From: CAYSVN01 sp964434585
GTDB taxonomy: Bacteria > Patescibacteriota > Gracilibacteria > Peribacterales > Peribacteraceae
Direction: 5' to 3'
Length of the DNA stretch: 57,611 nucleotides
Assembly: GCA_964434585.1 (NCBI GenBank)
Contig: CAYSVN010000001.1
Coordinates: 1-57,611 of the forward strand
Part shown: positions 7,997 through 16,330 of the stretch, piece by piece
Layout of the letters: every line of letters starts with the position of its first letter
Position numbering within the stretch: position 1 is the stretch's first letter
Translations under genes and position numbers: made by a program
The notes under the pieces: model-generated
What the model was told of the DNA's origin: nothing
What the model saw: the letters and a program-made list of their open reading frames with translations, nothing else
The model's database searches: none

Positions 7997-8428
7997 TTAA
8001 TTCCAAGTATCAAAATCTTTAATCATTTGGGTTCGTTTTTCGTTACCGTCATATAAATTGTTAAACCAAGATTCTAAAATTTCTACTGGATCTTCTGTTA
8101 TCCAAGAGCTTAAACATAATACATTTGCATTATCATACACCTTTGCGAATTCAGCTTGTTTTGGTAACGTGCAAAGCGTTGCACGAATTCCCTTAAAACG
8201 ATTAGCACCAATTTCTACACCAGCACCAGTTCCACAAACTAAAATGCCAGAATCGTTTTCATTTCTTTGAATCGGTATCGTTACAGCAGGAATAATTTCT
8301 TGCAAACTTATTTTTACGTTAGAGTCCATTGTTCCAACATTTTTAAATTCAATACTATTAAGCGTTAAATAGTTCTCAATTTTTGTTAGTAAATCGACAG
8401 TGTGATGATCTCCAGCAATATTAATCAT
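7997..8428 (-). CDS. rpiB: Ribose-5-phosphate isomerase B family protein
   Basis: A 143-residue RpiB/LacAB-family protein. It interconverts ribose 5-phosphate and ribulose 5-phosphate in the family. VCGTGAGVEIGANRFKGIRA (about 72-91) is the conserved phosphate/Cys motif, and DNANVLCLSSW matches the HNDANVLALG segment. The N-terminal GDHHT replaces the usual DHAG, so the sequence is diverged. It lies just upstream of the peptidase gene in the same direction. Confidence 0.85.
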   Translation of the reverse strand: MINIAGDHHTVDLLTKIENYLTLNSIEFKNVGTMDSNVKISLQEIIPAVTIPIQRNENDSGILVCGTGAGVEIGANRFKGIRATLCTLPKQAEFAKVYDNANVLCLSSWITEDPVEILESWFNNLYDGNEKRTQMIKDFDTWN

Positions 8429-8449
8429 AATCTAAATAAATAATAGAAT

Positions 8450-9133
8450 CTACCAACCTTTTACTTCCATGCCATTTACGGCAGCATCTAATTCTGCCTT
8501 TTGTTTAGAGGCACCAGAGCCTTCCGCAATGCGCTGCTCTTCAATAAATAATGCGCATACAAATGTTTTATTATGGTCGGGTCCAGACTCACTAACCATT
8601 TCGTAGTGTGGAGTAATGTTTAATAATTCTTGTGATTTTTCTTGAAAACGGGACTTCGCATCACGGTCTTTACCAGCAGCAAGTAATGTTTGCAGGTCTA
8701 CTAAAATAAATTTTGTAATAAAGCTTTGTGCAGCATCGTAACCACGGTCTAGGTGTATAGCACCAATTAGCGCCTCTAACGCATTGGCTAGGGTGCTTTC
8801 TTTACTTCGGCCACCACTAGCTTCTTCGCCTTTACTCATGAACAAATAGTCACCCAAATTAATAGTAGTTGCTACCTTGGCTAGGTTTTCGCCACGCACT
8901 AATGCTGCGCGCCAGTTTGTTAACTCTCCTTCATTTTTATCACGAAACGAAAACAAATACTCCGTTACAATTAGTTCTAACACAGCGTCTCCTAAAAATT
9001 CTAGGCGCTCATTGTGGCCATTAACATGTTGTTGTTTACTAGCACTACGGTGGGTAAGTGATTCTGCAAGCATGTCTTTGTTTCTAAAAACAATACCAAT
9101 GGTTTTTTCTAACTGGGTAAAGGCAGCTGGCAT
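8450..9133 (-). CDS. rnc: Ribonuclease III
   Basis: Cleaves double-stranded RNA in rRNA and mRNA processing. The signature NERLEFLGDAVLELIVTEYLF (about 42-62) has the catalytic Glu/Asp residues. EALIGAIHLDRGYD marks the second half of the catalytic domain. A double-stranded RNA-binding domain follows (SRFQEKSQEL to the C-terminus). I chose the ATG at 9133 (MPAAFTQLEK): it starts one base after the nusB stop codon, and an earlier ATG at 9166 would overlap nusB. It is probably co-transcribed with nusB. Confidence 0.95.
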   Translation of the reverse strand: MPAAFTQLEKTIGIVFRNKDMLAESLTHRSASKQQHVNGHNERLEFLGDAVLELIVTEYLFSFRDKNEGELTNWRAALVRGENLAKVATTINLGDYLFMSKGEEASGGRSKESTLANALEALIGAIHLDRGYDAAQSFITKFILVDLQTLLAAGKDRDAKSRFQEKSQELLNITPHYEMVSESGPDHNKTFVCALFIEEQRIAEGSGASKQKAELDAAVNGMEVKGW

Positions 9134-9134
9134 A

Positions 9135-9551
9135 TTACTTGGGGCAAATTTCTTGGGTAATAGCATTCAGCACTCCATGCACAAATTTACGACCTTCATC
9201 CGTGCTAAATTCCTTACAAAGTTCTACTGCTTCATTAATAATAATAGCGGGGGCTAATCCAGTTTCTTTGCTCATGGTTAACTCTGTTGCACCAATAAGC
9301 ATAATGGTTAGTGATACTTGATCAATCTCTTTTAACTCCCATTGTGGAGTGTGTTTATCAATTAATGTTTCACATGTTTCGCGGTGTGTAAAACAGTTAT
9401 CAAGTAACTGTGTTGCAAATGGTTGATCTGCGCCTTCATTTAAGCTGAAGGTAAGTTGTAAGGCTGACTGGAGTGCGGGTAGTTTTTGTTCTTTACGAGC
9501 ATACAATGCTTGTAGAACCGCAATCCGGGCAGCATGACGGTGTCGTGCCAT
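9135..9551 (-). CDS. nusB: Transcription antitermination factor NusB
   Basis: A 138-residue NusB, which binds boxA RNA with S10 and promotes rRNA transcription antitermination. The helical fold is marked by ARHRHAARIAVLQALYA at the start and NEAVELCKEFSTDEGRKFVHGVLNAI near the C-terminus. Length is typical. A -10 box lies about 29 nt upstream, so this gene has a leader, which is C/T-rich. It is first of a nusB-rnc pair. Confidence 0.93.
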   Translation of the reverse strand: MARHRHAARIAVLQALYARKEQKLPALQSALQLTFSLNEGADQPFATQLLDNCFTHRETCETLIDKHTPQWELKEIDQVSLTIMLIGATELTMSKETGLAPAIIINEAVELCKEFSTDEGRKFVHGVLNAITQEICPK

Positions 9552-9620
9552 AAAAAGGTCGGGAGGGGATTGTTTATATATTATAACTGATTAGAAGATT
9601 TAATACTACACATACAGTTA

Positions 9621-9732
9621 AATGTTGCAGGTGTTGCAAAGGCGTCAGAGGTTAAAGAAGGAGTAAGTTTACTTACATCTTAAATAGCAAAACCTCTGAT
9701 ACGCCTGCAACATCTGTAACCTCTGCAACATT
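9621..9732. repeat. Palindromic P element, copy B
   Basis: The arms AATGTTGCAG...GTTGCA...GGCGT.CAGAGGTT on the left match the reverse complement of the right arm, giving a long imperfect hairpin. It lies between the divergent nusB and lepB. No ORF is supported in it. Confidence 0.75.
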
Positions 9733-9783
9733 GAACAGTCTTTCTCATGTGACTTTTTCCTTACTTTCCAGTAAAATGCCTCT

Positions 9784-10410
9784 ATGGAAAAAAAGAAAAA
9801 AAACTCTTGGTGGCTCGATATATTAGATATTGGTTTAAACGTTATTATCATCGTGGGTATTGTCGTAGCTATCCGTACATTCTTAGTATCACCATTCCAG
9901 GTTGATGGTCCAAGCATGAATAACACATTGGAAGACAATCAATACATTATCATCAATAAGTTAGCATATTATATTGGTAGTCCAAAACGTGGTGATGTTG
10001 TGGTATTTAAGGCAAAGCAAACAAATGAAAAATACTATGTTAAACGTGTGCTTGGCGTTGGTGGTGACGAGGTAATTTTGCGCGGAGGCGACGTATTTAT
10101 TAAAACACCAGATAGTGAGTTTGAAGTAAAAATTGAAGAAGCATACTTAGCAGAAGACAATCTTGGTCGTACGTATCAGAGGCACCCTAATAGTGGAAAC
10201 ACTACCGAAAAACGTTACCAGGTACCAAGTGATCAATATTTTTTGATGGGAGATAATCGTCAAGGAAGTCTAGATTCACGCAGTTTTAAAGATGAAAATG
10301 GAGCAGAAGTACCGTTTATTGCTGAAAATGATATTAAGGGGCGTGTATGGTTTGTAGCGTTGCCAGTTACAAAAATTCATGCTCTGTCTCCACCAGAATA
10401 TAATTTATAA
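9784..10410 (+). CDS. lepB: Signal peptidase I
   Basis: A 208-residue membrane protease that removes signal peptides on the outer face of the cytoplasmic membrane. One N-terminal membrane helix (about 17-31) is followed by the catalytic Ser44 in DGPSMNNTL, Lys87 in YYVKRVLGVGGD, and the box MGDNRQGSLDSR. A TAAAAT box (9772-9777) ends 6 nt before the ATG, predicting a leaderless mRNA. The lipoprotein and surface proteins in this window would need a signal peptidase; the lipoprotein itself would need type II, not seen here. Confidence 0.95.
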   Translation: MEKKKKNSWWLDILDIGLNVIIIVGIVVAIRTFLVSPFQVDGPSMNNTLEDNQYIIINKLAYYIGSPKRGDVVVFKAKQTNEKYYVKRVLGVGGDEVILRGGDVFIKTPDSEFEVKIEEAYLAEDNLGRTYQRHPNSGNTTEKRYQVPSDQYFLMGDNRQGSLDSRSFKDENGAEVPFIAENDIKGRVWFVALPVTKIHALSPPEYNL

Positions 10411-10508
10411 AGGATGGAGGAGTTAGGAAATTAGGTATTTTTTTGGTATCCTTGCCACAAGGAAAATATATCTAAATTCCTATTATTCTATCTCCTCAAT
10501 CCTAAATT
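10411..10508. repeat. Hairpin repeat Q, copy 1
   Basis: An imperfect inverted repeat of about 30-bp arms (AGGATGGAGGAGTTAGG on the left against CTATCTCCTCAATCCT on the right) fills the lepB-yebC gap. A related hairpin lies at 44005-44063 between two other genes. It may act as a transcription terminator. Confidence 0.6.
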
Positions 10509-11228
10509 ATGTCAGGACACAGTAAATGGGCTTCAATTAAACACAAAAAAGGTGCCGCCGATGCCAAGCGTGGTAAAATTTTTACGCGCCATGCAAAACT
10601 TATTGAAATTGCCACCCGCTCTGGTGGACCCGATGTAGGTATGAACGCTGCATTAAAAACTGCAGTTGATAATGCTAAAGCAGACAATGTTCCTAATAAT
10701 AATATTGATAGAGCTATTAAAAAAGGCAGCGGAGAACTACAAGGAGAGGTAACGGCAGAAGTGAATTACGAAGCATACGGACCAGGTGGTTCAGCATTAA
10801 TTATTGAATGTTTAACTGATAATAAAAACAGGACACTGCCAAATATTAAGATGATTCTTAATAAAAAAGGTGGAAACTTTGCTGAAAGCGGTAGCGTAAT
10901 GTATATGTTCGAGCGGAAAGGTTTTGTACTCGCTGAAGTAAAAGAAGGTATGGATGCAGATGAATTAGAATTAGCATTGATTGATTACGGAGCAGAGGAC
11001 ATTAATGTTGGTGAAGAAATGATTGAAATTACGACAGGCATTAGCGATTGGACAAAAGTGCGCGATTACCTAAAAGAGCAAGAATTTGAAGTAACAGAAT
11101 CTGGACTTAAATATGTTTCAGGTCAAACTCAAGATCTCGATGATGAAAAAATGGAGAAAGTAGCTAATTTAATTGAAGCATTAGAGGAAGACGAAGATGT
11201 TTCTCAGGTGCATACCAACGTAGGATAA
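10509..11228 (+). CDS. yebC: YebC/PmpR family protein
   Basis: A 239-residue TACO1/YebC family protein. The start MSGHSKWASIKHKKGAADAK is diagnostic, followed by DNVPNNNIDRAIKKGSGE and YEAYGPGGSALIIECLTDNKNRT. Family members act as DNA-binding regulators or ribosome-associated factors that ease translation of difficult sequences; which applies here is unknown. Length is normal. It lies downstream of lepB on the same strand and converges on comEC. Confidence 0.95.
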   Translation: MSGHSKWASIKHKKGAADAKRGKIFTRHAKLIEIATRSGGPDVGMNAALKTAVDNAKADNVPNNNIDRAIKKGSGELQGEVTAEVNYEAYGPGGSALIIECLTDNKNRTLPNIKMILNKKGGNFAESGSVMYMFERKGFVLAEVKEGMDADELELALIDYGAEDINVGEEMIEITTGISDWTKVRDYLKEQEFEVTESGLKYVSGQTQDLDDEKMEKVANLIEALEEDEDVSQVHTNVG

Positions 11229-11233
11229 AAACC

Positions 11234-12742
11234 TTAAGCATTGAAGGTTTCTATGTCATCATTTTCGTATTCTTGTGCCCTTTTAATAAATAACAATAAT
11301 CCATAATAGAACATCACAGCAATCCATCCTAAATGCTCAATCTCTACGCTTGCATATGGCACTTTTGCCAGTGTTTTTGTAATAATGATAATAAGCTCTA
11401 AGCACGCCCAGCCAAGGTAAGCAATTAATTGGCCACCAAGCCACCAAACAGAGCTAAGCATTGTCCCTACAAAGCCAAACAACATCGCTAGTGGTAGCAG
11501 TGGGGCTACTAAAATATTAGCCAGTGGTGCAATTAAACTAAGGCGACCAAATAATACAATAATAAGTGGTACTGCTACCAGTTGTGCCGCCATAGTCATA
11601 GTAAGCGATTCCCGAACTGCAAATGTGTCAGGTGTACACTTAAACCATTTTTCTAGCATTGGGGAGAATTCTAGCAGTCCTAGTACTGCTAAAAACGAAA
11701 GCTGAAACCCAGCATCGTACCACAGTAATTTTGGATTAATCACTGTCATAAAAAATGCTGTCCAAAGCAGGGTGATACGTATGGTATTTTCACGACCAAG
11801 CTGCAAAGCCAATAAACTTAAGCAGCCCATAATGGCAGCACGTACTACCGCTGGTGATGCTCCCACAAATAATGTAAAGCCAACAATACAAATAACAATT
11901 GGTATAATACGGTACCGTTTAGGTACAAACCCAAAGGCAGCACCAATAAACAAAATAACAATGGCAATGTTGTAACCTGAAATCGCAATAATATGGGTTA
12001 ATCCGGTCGTATTAAAATCTTCCATTAAATGCGCAGGTATGCCTTTACGCGAACCTGTAAGTAGTCCTGCCATAAATGAGGCATGCGGCTCGCTGTAGAG
12101 TCGATTAATTTGTCGTTCAAATTTTTCTTTTATTCCAAAAAGACTATGTTGTACTATATTTTTTCTTATTGCAAGTTTTTTGCTTTTAAATTCTAAATCT
12201 TCTTTAGAAATTGATCCACGATACATAACGCTATAAATATTGTATCGGCTTAAGTATTGATCATACTGAAATGCTTCAATAGGCTTGGGCTTCTGCAGTA
12301 TTCCAGAAATTTGTACGGCATCACCTTGGTTATATTCTGGCCATTGGCGTTCATCGTTAAACAACACTAATCCTACAGCAGGCTGAAGGTAGCCAGAACC
12401 AGTATCAAGACTGGTAATATTAATAGTATATTTTGTTTGCAGTGGCCGCTTATCAGGATCTTGCGCAATAGTGCCATGCAAAACTTGGTATGTGCTATTG
12501 CTGTACCAATCAATACTAGCAGGGGATGATTGATGAGTACTTAACTGAACGCTCATAAAGGCTAGCCCCATAGCAAGTACAATTGGAGCAATCCATCGAT
12601 ACCAATGTTGGTAGTATCCAAATAGTATTAAAAGTATGAATCCTAGCCAAATAATAGATGGATACATAACCTGCTGATTCCATTGCAATAAAAAAAGTGT
12701 AAAGAGGTAGCTGCCATGAAACCAGTAAAGCGTTTGCAACAT
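11234..12742 (-). CDS. ComEC/Rec2 DNA-uptake channel protein, short form
   Basis: A 502-residue polytopic membrane protein. An N-terminal OB-like region (about 60-160, DPDKRPLQTKYTINI) is followed by the Competence domain with many helices, including TGLTHIIAISGYNIAIVILF (about 249-268) and GASPAVVRAAIMGCL. It ends after the membrane domain; the C-terminal metallo-beta-lactamase nuclease domain of longer ComEC proteins is absent. Its role would be passage of single-stranded DNA into the cytoplasm. A TAGAAT box lies 9 nt upstream of the start. Confidence 0.88.
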   Translation of the reverse strand: MLQTLYWFHGSYLFTLFLLQWNQQVMYPSIIWLGFILLILFGYYQHWYRWIAPIVLAMGLAFMSVQLSTHQSSPASIDWYSNSTYQVLHGTIAQDPDKRPLQTKYTINITSLDTGSGYLQPAVGLVLFNDERQWPEYNQGDAVQISGILQKPKPIEAFQYDQYLSRYNIYSVMYRGSISKEDLEFKSKKLAIRKNIVQHSLFGIKEKFERQINRLYSEPHASFMAGLLTGSRKGIPAHLMEDFNTTGLTHIIAISGYNIAIVILFIGAAFGFVPKRYRIIPIVICIVGFTLFVGASPAVVRAAIMGCLSLLALQLGRENTIRITLLWTAFFMTVINPKLLWYDAGFQLSFLAVLGLLEFSPMLEKWFKCTPDTFAVRESLTMTMAAQLVAVPLIIVLFGRLSLIAPLANILVAPLLPLAMLFGFVGTMLSSVWWLGGQLIAYLGWACLELIIIITKTLAKVPYASVEIEHLGWIAVMFYYGLLLFIKRAQEYENDDIETFNA

Positions 12743-12901
12743 AAGTGATGAATTCTACACTACTATCTTTTTAAATACAAACAATATGTTAAAAAATAAA
12801 TACATATAAAATTTGGAATACATAATTAGCAGCTCCTAAAACAAAAAAATTGCACTGTCCAGTAATATATATCATTGTAAAATTAGTGTATTATATAAGT
12901 A

Positions 12902-13300
12902 ATGAAGCCTCATTTACCTGAAAGATTTAGAATACAAGTCAATCCTAATAATGGCATTCTTTGCGATTTTAGCAATAATTTTAATGAAATTGCCAGATGG
13001 CTTAATAGTTCTCGCACAAGAGTTGGCGATACATTAGAGAGTTGGCAAAGTAAGTTAAGAGGAATGCCAACGTATACAGAATACATTGAAAGGAAATGTA
13101 GAATGAAGCCATTAATTGAAAAAAAATCAGCAATTCAAATAGTTGCAGAATTAACGGAGACAGTAGAGGCAAAAAATCTGAATAGAATTGTATTAGAGCT
13201 CCGTAAAATTGGTATATTGAATCCCGAAGAACACAGAGAGACAGTTCGCGATTTAGTAAATGATGCAAGTCAAATTTTTAAACAAGGATTAGATAAATAA
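12902..13300 (+). CDS. Hypothetical protein, 132 residues
   Basis: Not recognised. It is basic and mostly predicted helical, without a signal or membrane helix. A TATTAT box about 7 nt before the ATG supports it as an expressed, leaderless gene. It ends just upstream of the left inverted repeat (13325-13344) that bounds the S-layer gene, but the two need not be related. Confidence 0.6.
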   Translation: MKPHLPERFRIQVNPNNGILCDFSNNFNEIARWLNSSRTRVGDTLESWQSKLRGMPTYTEYIERKCRMKPLIEKKSAIQIVAELTETVEAKNLNRIVLELRKIGILNPEEHRETVRDLVNDASQIFKQGLDK

Positions 13301-13324
13301 TCTTTAAGCATGCTAATACAAATA

Positions 13325-13344
13325 GAGCGGAGACGGGTCGTTTT
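13325..13344 (+). repeat. Left 20-bp inverted repeat bounding the S-layer gene (R3 core)
   Basis: These 20 bases are the exact reverse complement of 14386-14405. The pair encloses only the S-layer homology gene. The inner core AGACGGGTC recurs in the hairpins around the GIY-YIG gene at 37561-37948. Confidence 0.8.
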
Positions 13345-13453
13345 ACATTAAATACAACTATCACCCAATTCTGTAATTCGTACTACATCGATTTATTGCT
13401 TAAATAAACCGTTGCAATTAGGCTGTTAAGGTATTCTCTCTACACTATCAATT

Positions 13454-14383
13454 ATGAAAAAATTAGCATCATTACTATTATTAATTATAATACCAGCTGC
13501 CGCTTTGGCTGCTTTTCCTGATGTACCAGAGCAGTCACAGTACTTTGACGCTGTGGAGTACGCAAAACTTAATGGTATTGTAAATGGATATGATGATGGA
13601 ACGTACCGACCAAATGTAACAATTAACCGAGCGGAGTTTGTTAAAATATTAGTAGAATCTAACTTTACTGTAGCCGATGTAGAAAGCTGTACTGTGGATT
13701 CTATGGCGTACAGCGACGTGCCAAGTGCAGCTTGGTATGTGCCATATGTTTGTGTGGCAACAGAAGAAGGTATTATTAAAGGTTATGAAGATGGAACATT
13801 TAGGGCCGCTAATACTATTAATTTTGTAGAGGCTGCTAAAATTATTATTGCTACTGAAAATGGCGGAGAGATTGCTGGGGATCCTTGGTACCAGCCATAC
13901 GTTATTTCACTGAGTGAACGTAATGCTATTCCAACAGCTATAACAACATTAGATCATAATGTTACCAGGGGAGAAATGGCCGAAATGATGTATAGAACAT
14001 TGCAGTCTATTACAGATAAGCCTTCAACGACATATAACACATTGGCAGGCATTGAGGAGCAATCTGCAATATTAACGCCTGTAGATGGCAGTAATTCAAC
14101 AGGAGTAGCAAATGCTACGTGGGATGGTACAGAATATAAAGTGGTTGCAACATTTAGTAATCTTCCAGAAGCATTACCAGGCTTCTTTTATGAAGGCTGG
14201 GTTGTGCGCCCAGGTGCTAACCTGAGTATTATATCCACAGGTGTAGCTGACGGCATAACCGGTAATATATTTACGAGTAATCAAAATTTAATAGACCATA
14301 CTAGGTATGTGTTAACATTAGAGCCAGACGATGGAGATCCGGCACCAGCTCCAGAACATACTGTAGAAGGAGACTTTAATTAG
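13454..14383 (+). CDS. S-layer homology domain protein
   Basis: A 309-residue secreted protein. A signal peptide (residues 1-19, ending ALAAF) is followed by three SLH-type repeats: FPDVPEQSQYFDAVEYAK...GYDDGTYRPN (about 21-65), YSDVPSAAWYVPYV...GYEDGTFRAA (about 86-130) and a weaker third near 145-190. SLH repeats bind cell-wall polymers. The C-terminal part (about 205-309, with FYEGWVVRPGAN and YVLTLEPDDGDPAPAPEH) looks like a compact beta domain of the kind seen in CHRD/anti-sigma-K-like proteins. It is probably a cell-surface anchor or layer protein. Confidence 0.85.
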   Translation: MKKLASLLLLIIIPAAALAAFPDVPEQSQYFDAVEYAKLNGIVNGYDDGTYRPNVTINRAEFVKILVESNFTVADVESCTVDSMAYSDVPSAAWYVPYVCVATEEGIIKGYEDGTFRAANTINFVEAAKIIIATENGGEIAGDPWYQPYVISLSERNAIPTAITTLDHNVTRGEMAEMMYRTLQSITDKPSTTYNTLAGIEEQSAILTPVDGSNSTGVANATWDGTEYKVVATFSNLPEALPGFFYEGWVVRPGANLSIISTGVADGITGNIFTSNQNLIDHTRYVLTLEPDDGDPAPAPEHTVEGDFN

Positions 14384-14385
14384 AA

Positions 14386-14405
14386 AAAACGACCCGTCTC
14401 CGCTC
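14386..14405 (-). repeat. Right 20-bp inverted repeat bounding the S-layer gene (R3 core)
   Basis: Exact reverse complement of 13325-13344, starting three bases after the S-layer stop codon. Confidence 0.8.
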
Positions 14406-14446
14406 ATTTATTATAGTAAGATGAAGTGAATGTATTATATTTATTA

Positions 14447-14574
14447 AAATCGATAGCTGCTTCGGGGTCTTTTCGCAGATAAAGCTAGCAGTAACTGCAT
14501 AAAGGGCGCGAAGCAATGCAATAACGAGCGTAGTGAGTTATAAATGGAGACGGCCCGTTTCTCCTTATCGATTT
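14447..14574. other. Foldable intergenic element
   Basis: AAATCGATA (14447-14455) pairs perfectly with TATCGATTT (14566-14574), and GCTTCG near 14459 pairs with CGAAGC near 14509. The right part holds a degenerate AGACGG...CCGTTTCTCC hairpin near 14546-14564. The right outer arm overlaps the end of the small membrane-protein gene. Function unknown; it could terminate that gene or be another repeat. Confidence 0.45.
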
Positions 14575-14765
14575 CGCCACCAGATCATCAGCAGGTTTGC
14601 TCCAAAGAAAATCATAACAAACGCAACGATGGTTGCCAATAAGTCTGGATTAACTAAAATTGCTACTCCTAGTAAAATAAGGAGTAATGCATTTGGTAGT
14701 AAAAAACCAGCAAACCGTTTTTGTAACGGGCTAGAGTATTTTTTATTGGAGTAAAAATTAAACAT
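14565..14765 (-). CDS. Small membrane protein, 66 residues
   Basis: Not recognised as a family. Two hydrophobic segments (about 21-38 and 43-59) separated by NPDLLA predict a two-helix membrane protein with a basic N-terminus. Its ATG overlaps the stop of the upstream gene by one base (TAATG), so the two are translationally coupled. Confidence 0.65.
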   Translation of the reverse strand: MFNFYSNKKYSSPLQKRFAGFLLPNALLLILLGVAILVNPDLLATIVAFVMIFFGANLLMIWWRNR

Positions 14766-15172
14766 TATATAGTTCGTAGTTGAGCAGCTTTACCTCCTTT
14801 ATCAACTGCGCCCCCTAAACTTCTGTAGACAAGGTCAACAGTATCAAACAAGATCTGATTTGCTGTACCTGCTACAGCAGCAACCCCGTCTGGATTTTCA
14901 ACATTTTGATTAATAGTTCCCTTGTAGCGGTCCCATTCAGAGCCATATTGCTGTTTACGGTTTTCTCTGTAAACATCAGCATTTGATAAAAGATCTATTC
15001 CATCTGGTATCCAAGATCCTAGAATACCAATGGCTCCAGATACAGCGCCGCCAACACGACCACGAAAAATACCAGCGATATTTTTTACATTCTGCAAACT
15101 TCTACCTGCAACCCCAAAGGATTCAAGTCTATCTGGTTTTGCAGCCAAATTTTCAGATGGTGCGTTTCTCAT
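14765..15172 (-). CDS. Hypothetical protein, 135 residues
   Basis: Not recognised. It has a Gly/Val/Ile-rich stretch near 30-55 (GGAVSGAIGILGSWIPDGIDLL) that could associate with membrane. It lies just downstream of rpmH and is coupled to the small membrane protein. In many genomes rnpA, yidD and yidC follow rpmH; this gene resembles none of them. Confidence 0.6.
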   Translation of the reverse strand: MRNAPSENLAAKPDRLESFGVAGRSLQNVKNIAGIFRGRVGGAVSGAIGILGSWIPDGIDLLSNADVYRENRKQQYGSEWDRYKGTINQNVENPDGVAAVAGTANQILFDTVDLVYRSLGGAVDKGGKAAQLRTI

Positions 15173-15183
15173 AATTTAAATGA

Positions 15184-15348
15184 CTATTTACCTCCTTTAC
15201 CACCTTTAATACCAGCTTTTTGAGGAGTTAGAATTTTACGACCTTTACGACGACGTGCAGCAAGCACGCGTTTTCCACCTTTACTCTGAGACCTTTTAAG
15301 GAATCCATGAGTTCGAAGCCGTTTTCTCCATTTGAGTTTTCCTAACAT
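15184..15348 (-). CDS. rpmH: Large ribosomal subunit protein bL34
   Basis: A 54-residue L34 read on the minus strand: LKWRKRLRTHGFLKRSQSKG, then GKRVLAARRRKGRKIL. This is the conserved core, with a Gly/Lys-rich C-terminal extension (GIKGGKGGK). It is a structural protein of the large subunit. The start follows a pyrimidine-rich stretch and no Shine-Dalgarno site. The usual partner rnpA is not adjacent; the next genes are unknown. Confidence 0.95.
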   Translation of the reverse strand: MLGKLKWRKRLRTHGFLKRSQSKGGKRVLAARRRKGRKILTPQKAGIKGGKGGK

Positions 15349-15432
15349 AGTTAAGAGAGTATATTGATTAATATCGTAAAGTCAAATACTATGATCTCCT
15401 TTTTTATACCAATTTTCTATCGTAAAATATTC

Positions 15433-15969
15433 ATGAATAATGCAGTAAATCAAGAATCAAAAATACTAGATGAGCCAGAGCTTATTGTAGAAACTGCAAC
15501 AGTAGCTCTAGCCGATGACATAAAGGCAGTTGGGTCATTTAGCTCTCTACCAAACATTGATGCAGGATTTTTAGATGGAATTCGTCATGAAAAAATTACA
15601 TACCTACTTGATATCTGGAGAGAAAAGATAGGAAAAGAGCTATGGTATGAGGTTAAAAAAGTAGGATTAGCATACGATGAAGCGGCTCAAGAATTAGGTA
15701 TACAGCTACTACAAGTTGAACAAGAAGAAGATGATTTTATTGTAGATATCCATACAGATTCTATTATTAAAAAAGTGGGGTTTACAAAAGAAAGTGTAAA
15801 ATTAATGCGTTTAAAATTATATCATACGCTAACAGACGCACTGGCTGAATTACTACAAGAGCAAAGAGTTCTTTTAAAGGTAAATACGAAGGTAAAAAAT
15901 GAACATGGCGTACAAGTACCAGTTATTAAGGGTGATGCCCGAGAAGCTCTTAACAAAGCTTTATCATAG
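15433..15969 (+). CDS. Hypothetical protein, 178 residues
   Basis: Not recognised. I place the start at the ATG 15433 (MNNAVNQ) because TAAAAT ends 4 nt upstream; a frame-open extension to 15364 would overlap this box. The middle contains DIWREKIGKELWYEVKKVGLAYDEAAQELGIQ and later FTKESVKLMRLKLYHTLTDALAELLQ, both predicted helical. It is divergent from rpmH, a position often taken by dnaA, and could be a DnaA-domain-like relic, but I see no AAA+ or DNA-binding signature. Confidence 0.6.
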   Translation: MNNAVNQESKILDEPELIVETATVALADDIKAVGSFSSLPNIDAGFLDGIRHEKITYLLDIWREKIGKELWYEVKKVGLAYDEAAQELGIQLLQVEQEEDDFIVDIHTDSIIKKVGFTKESVKLMRLKLYHTLTDALAELLQEQRVLLKVNTKVKNEHGVQVPVIKGDAREALNKALS

Positions 15970-16161
15970 CAGTAATTAAACTGTGAAAGCCAAATGGAAT
16001 ACATTGGAGAAATAAGAAAAACCACTGAGATGAAAAAAGAGAAAATTGGAGATTAATCCAGTTGTCAAAAATAAGGATATTATCTGAAGAATAATTTCAC
16101 TCACTGTGATTAATTAGTGGTCAGTTAAAATAAGTAAGTTTACTATAGGGTTCATTAATTC

Positions 16162-16308
16162 TCGCACTATCGAGAGGAGCTCTTGTGGCTTCCAAGGGAG
16201 TGAACGGCCATCCGCCGAACGCGATAGTTGACACGACTTGGAATAAGCCACTAAGTAAGCAGCGCAGTGCGAAACTTTTTTGTTACTTTTTTGGTTACAA
16301 AAAAGTAG
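16162..16308 (+). repeat. Dispersed structured repeat R1, copy b
   Basis: The outer stem TCGCACT (16162-16168) pairs with AGTGCGA (16266-16272). The inner stem at the ends of 16185-16251 is GTGGCTT.CCAAG with CTTGG.AAGCCAC. A T-rich palindromic tail ends in AAAAAAGTAG at 16308, about 20 nt before ligA. The 67-base core is nearly identical to 36380-36446. The flanking 15970-16161 shows nothing else. Confidence 0.8.
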
Positions 16309-16330
16309 GGAAAGAATGTAAAGTAGTGCT

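Noticed and set aside
15433..15969. dnaA at the rpmH locus
   Set aside because: No AAA+ Walker motifs or DNA-binding signature; the protein is too short.
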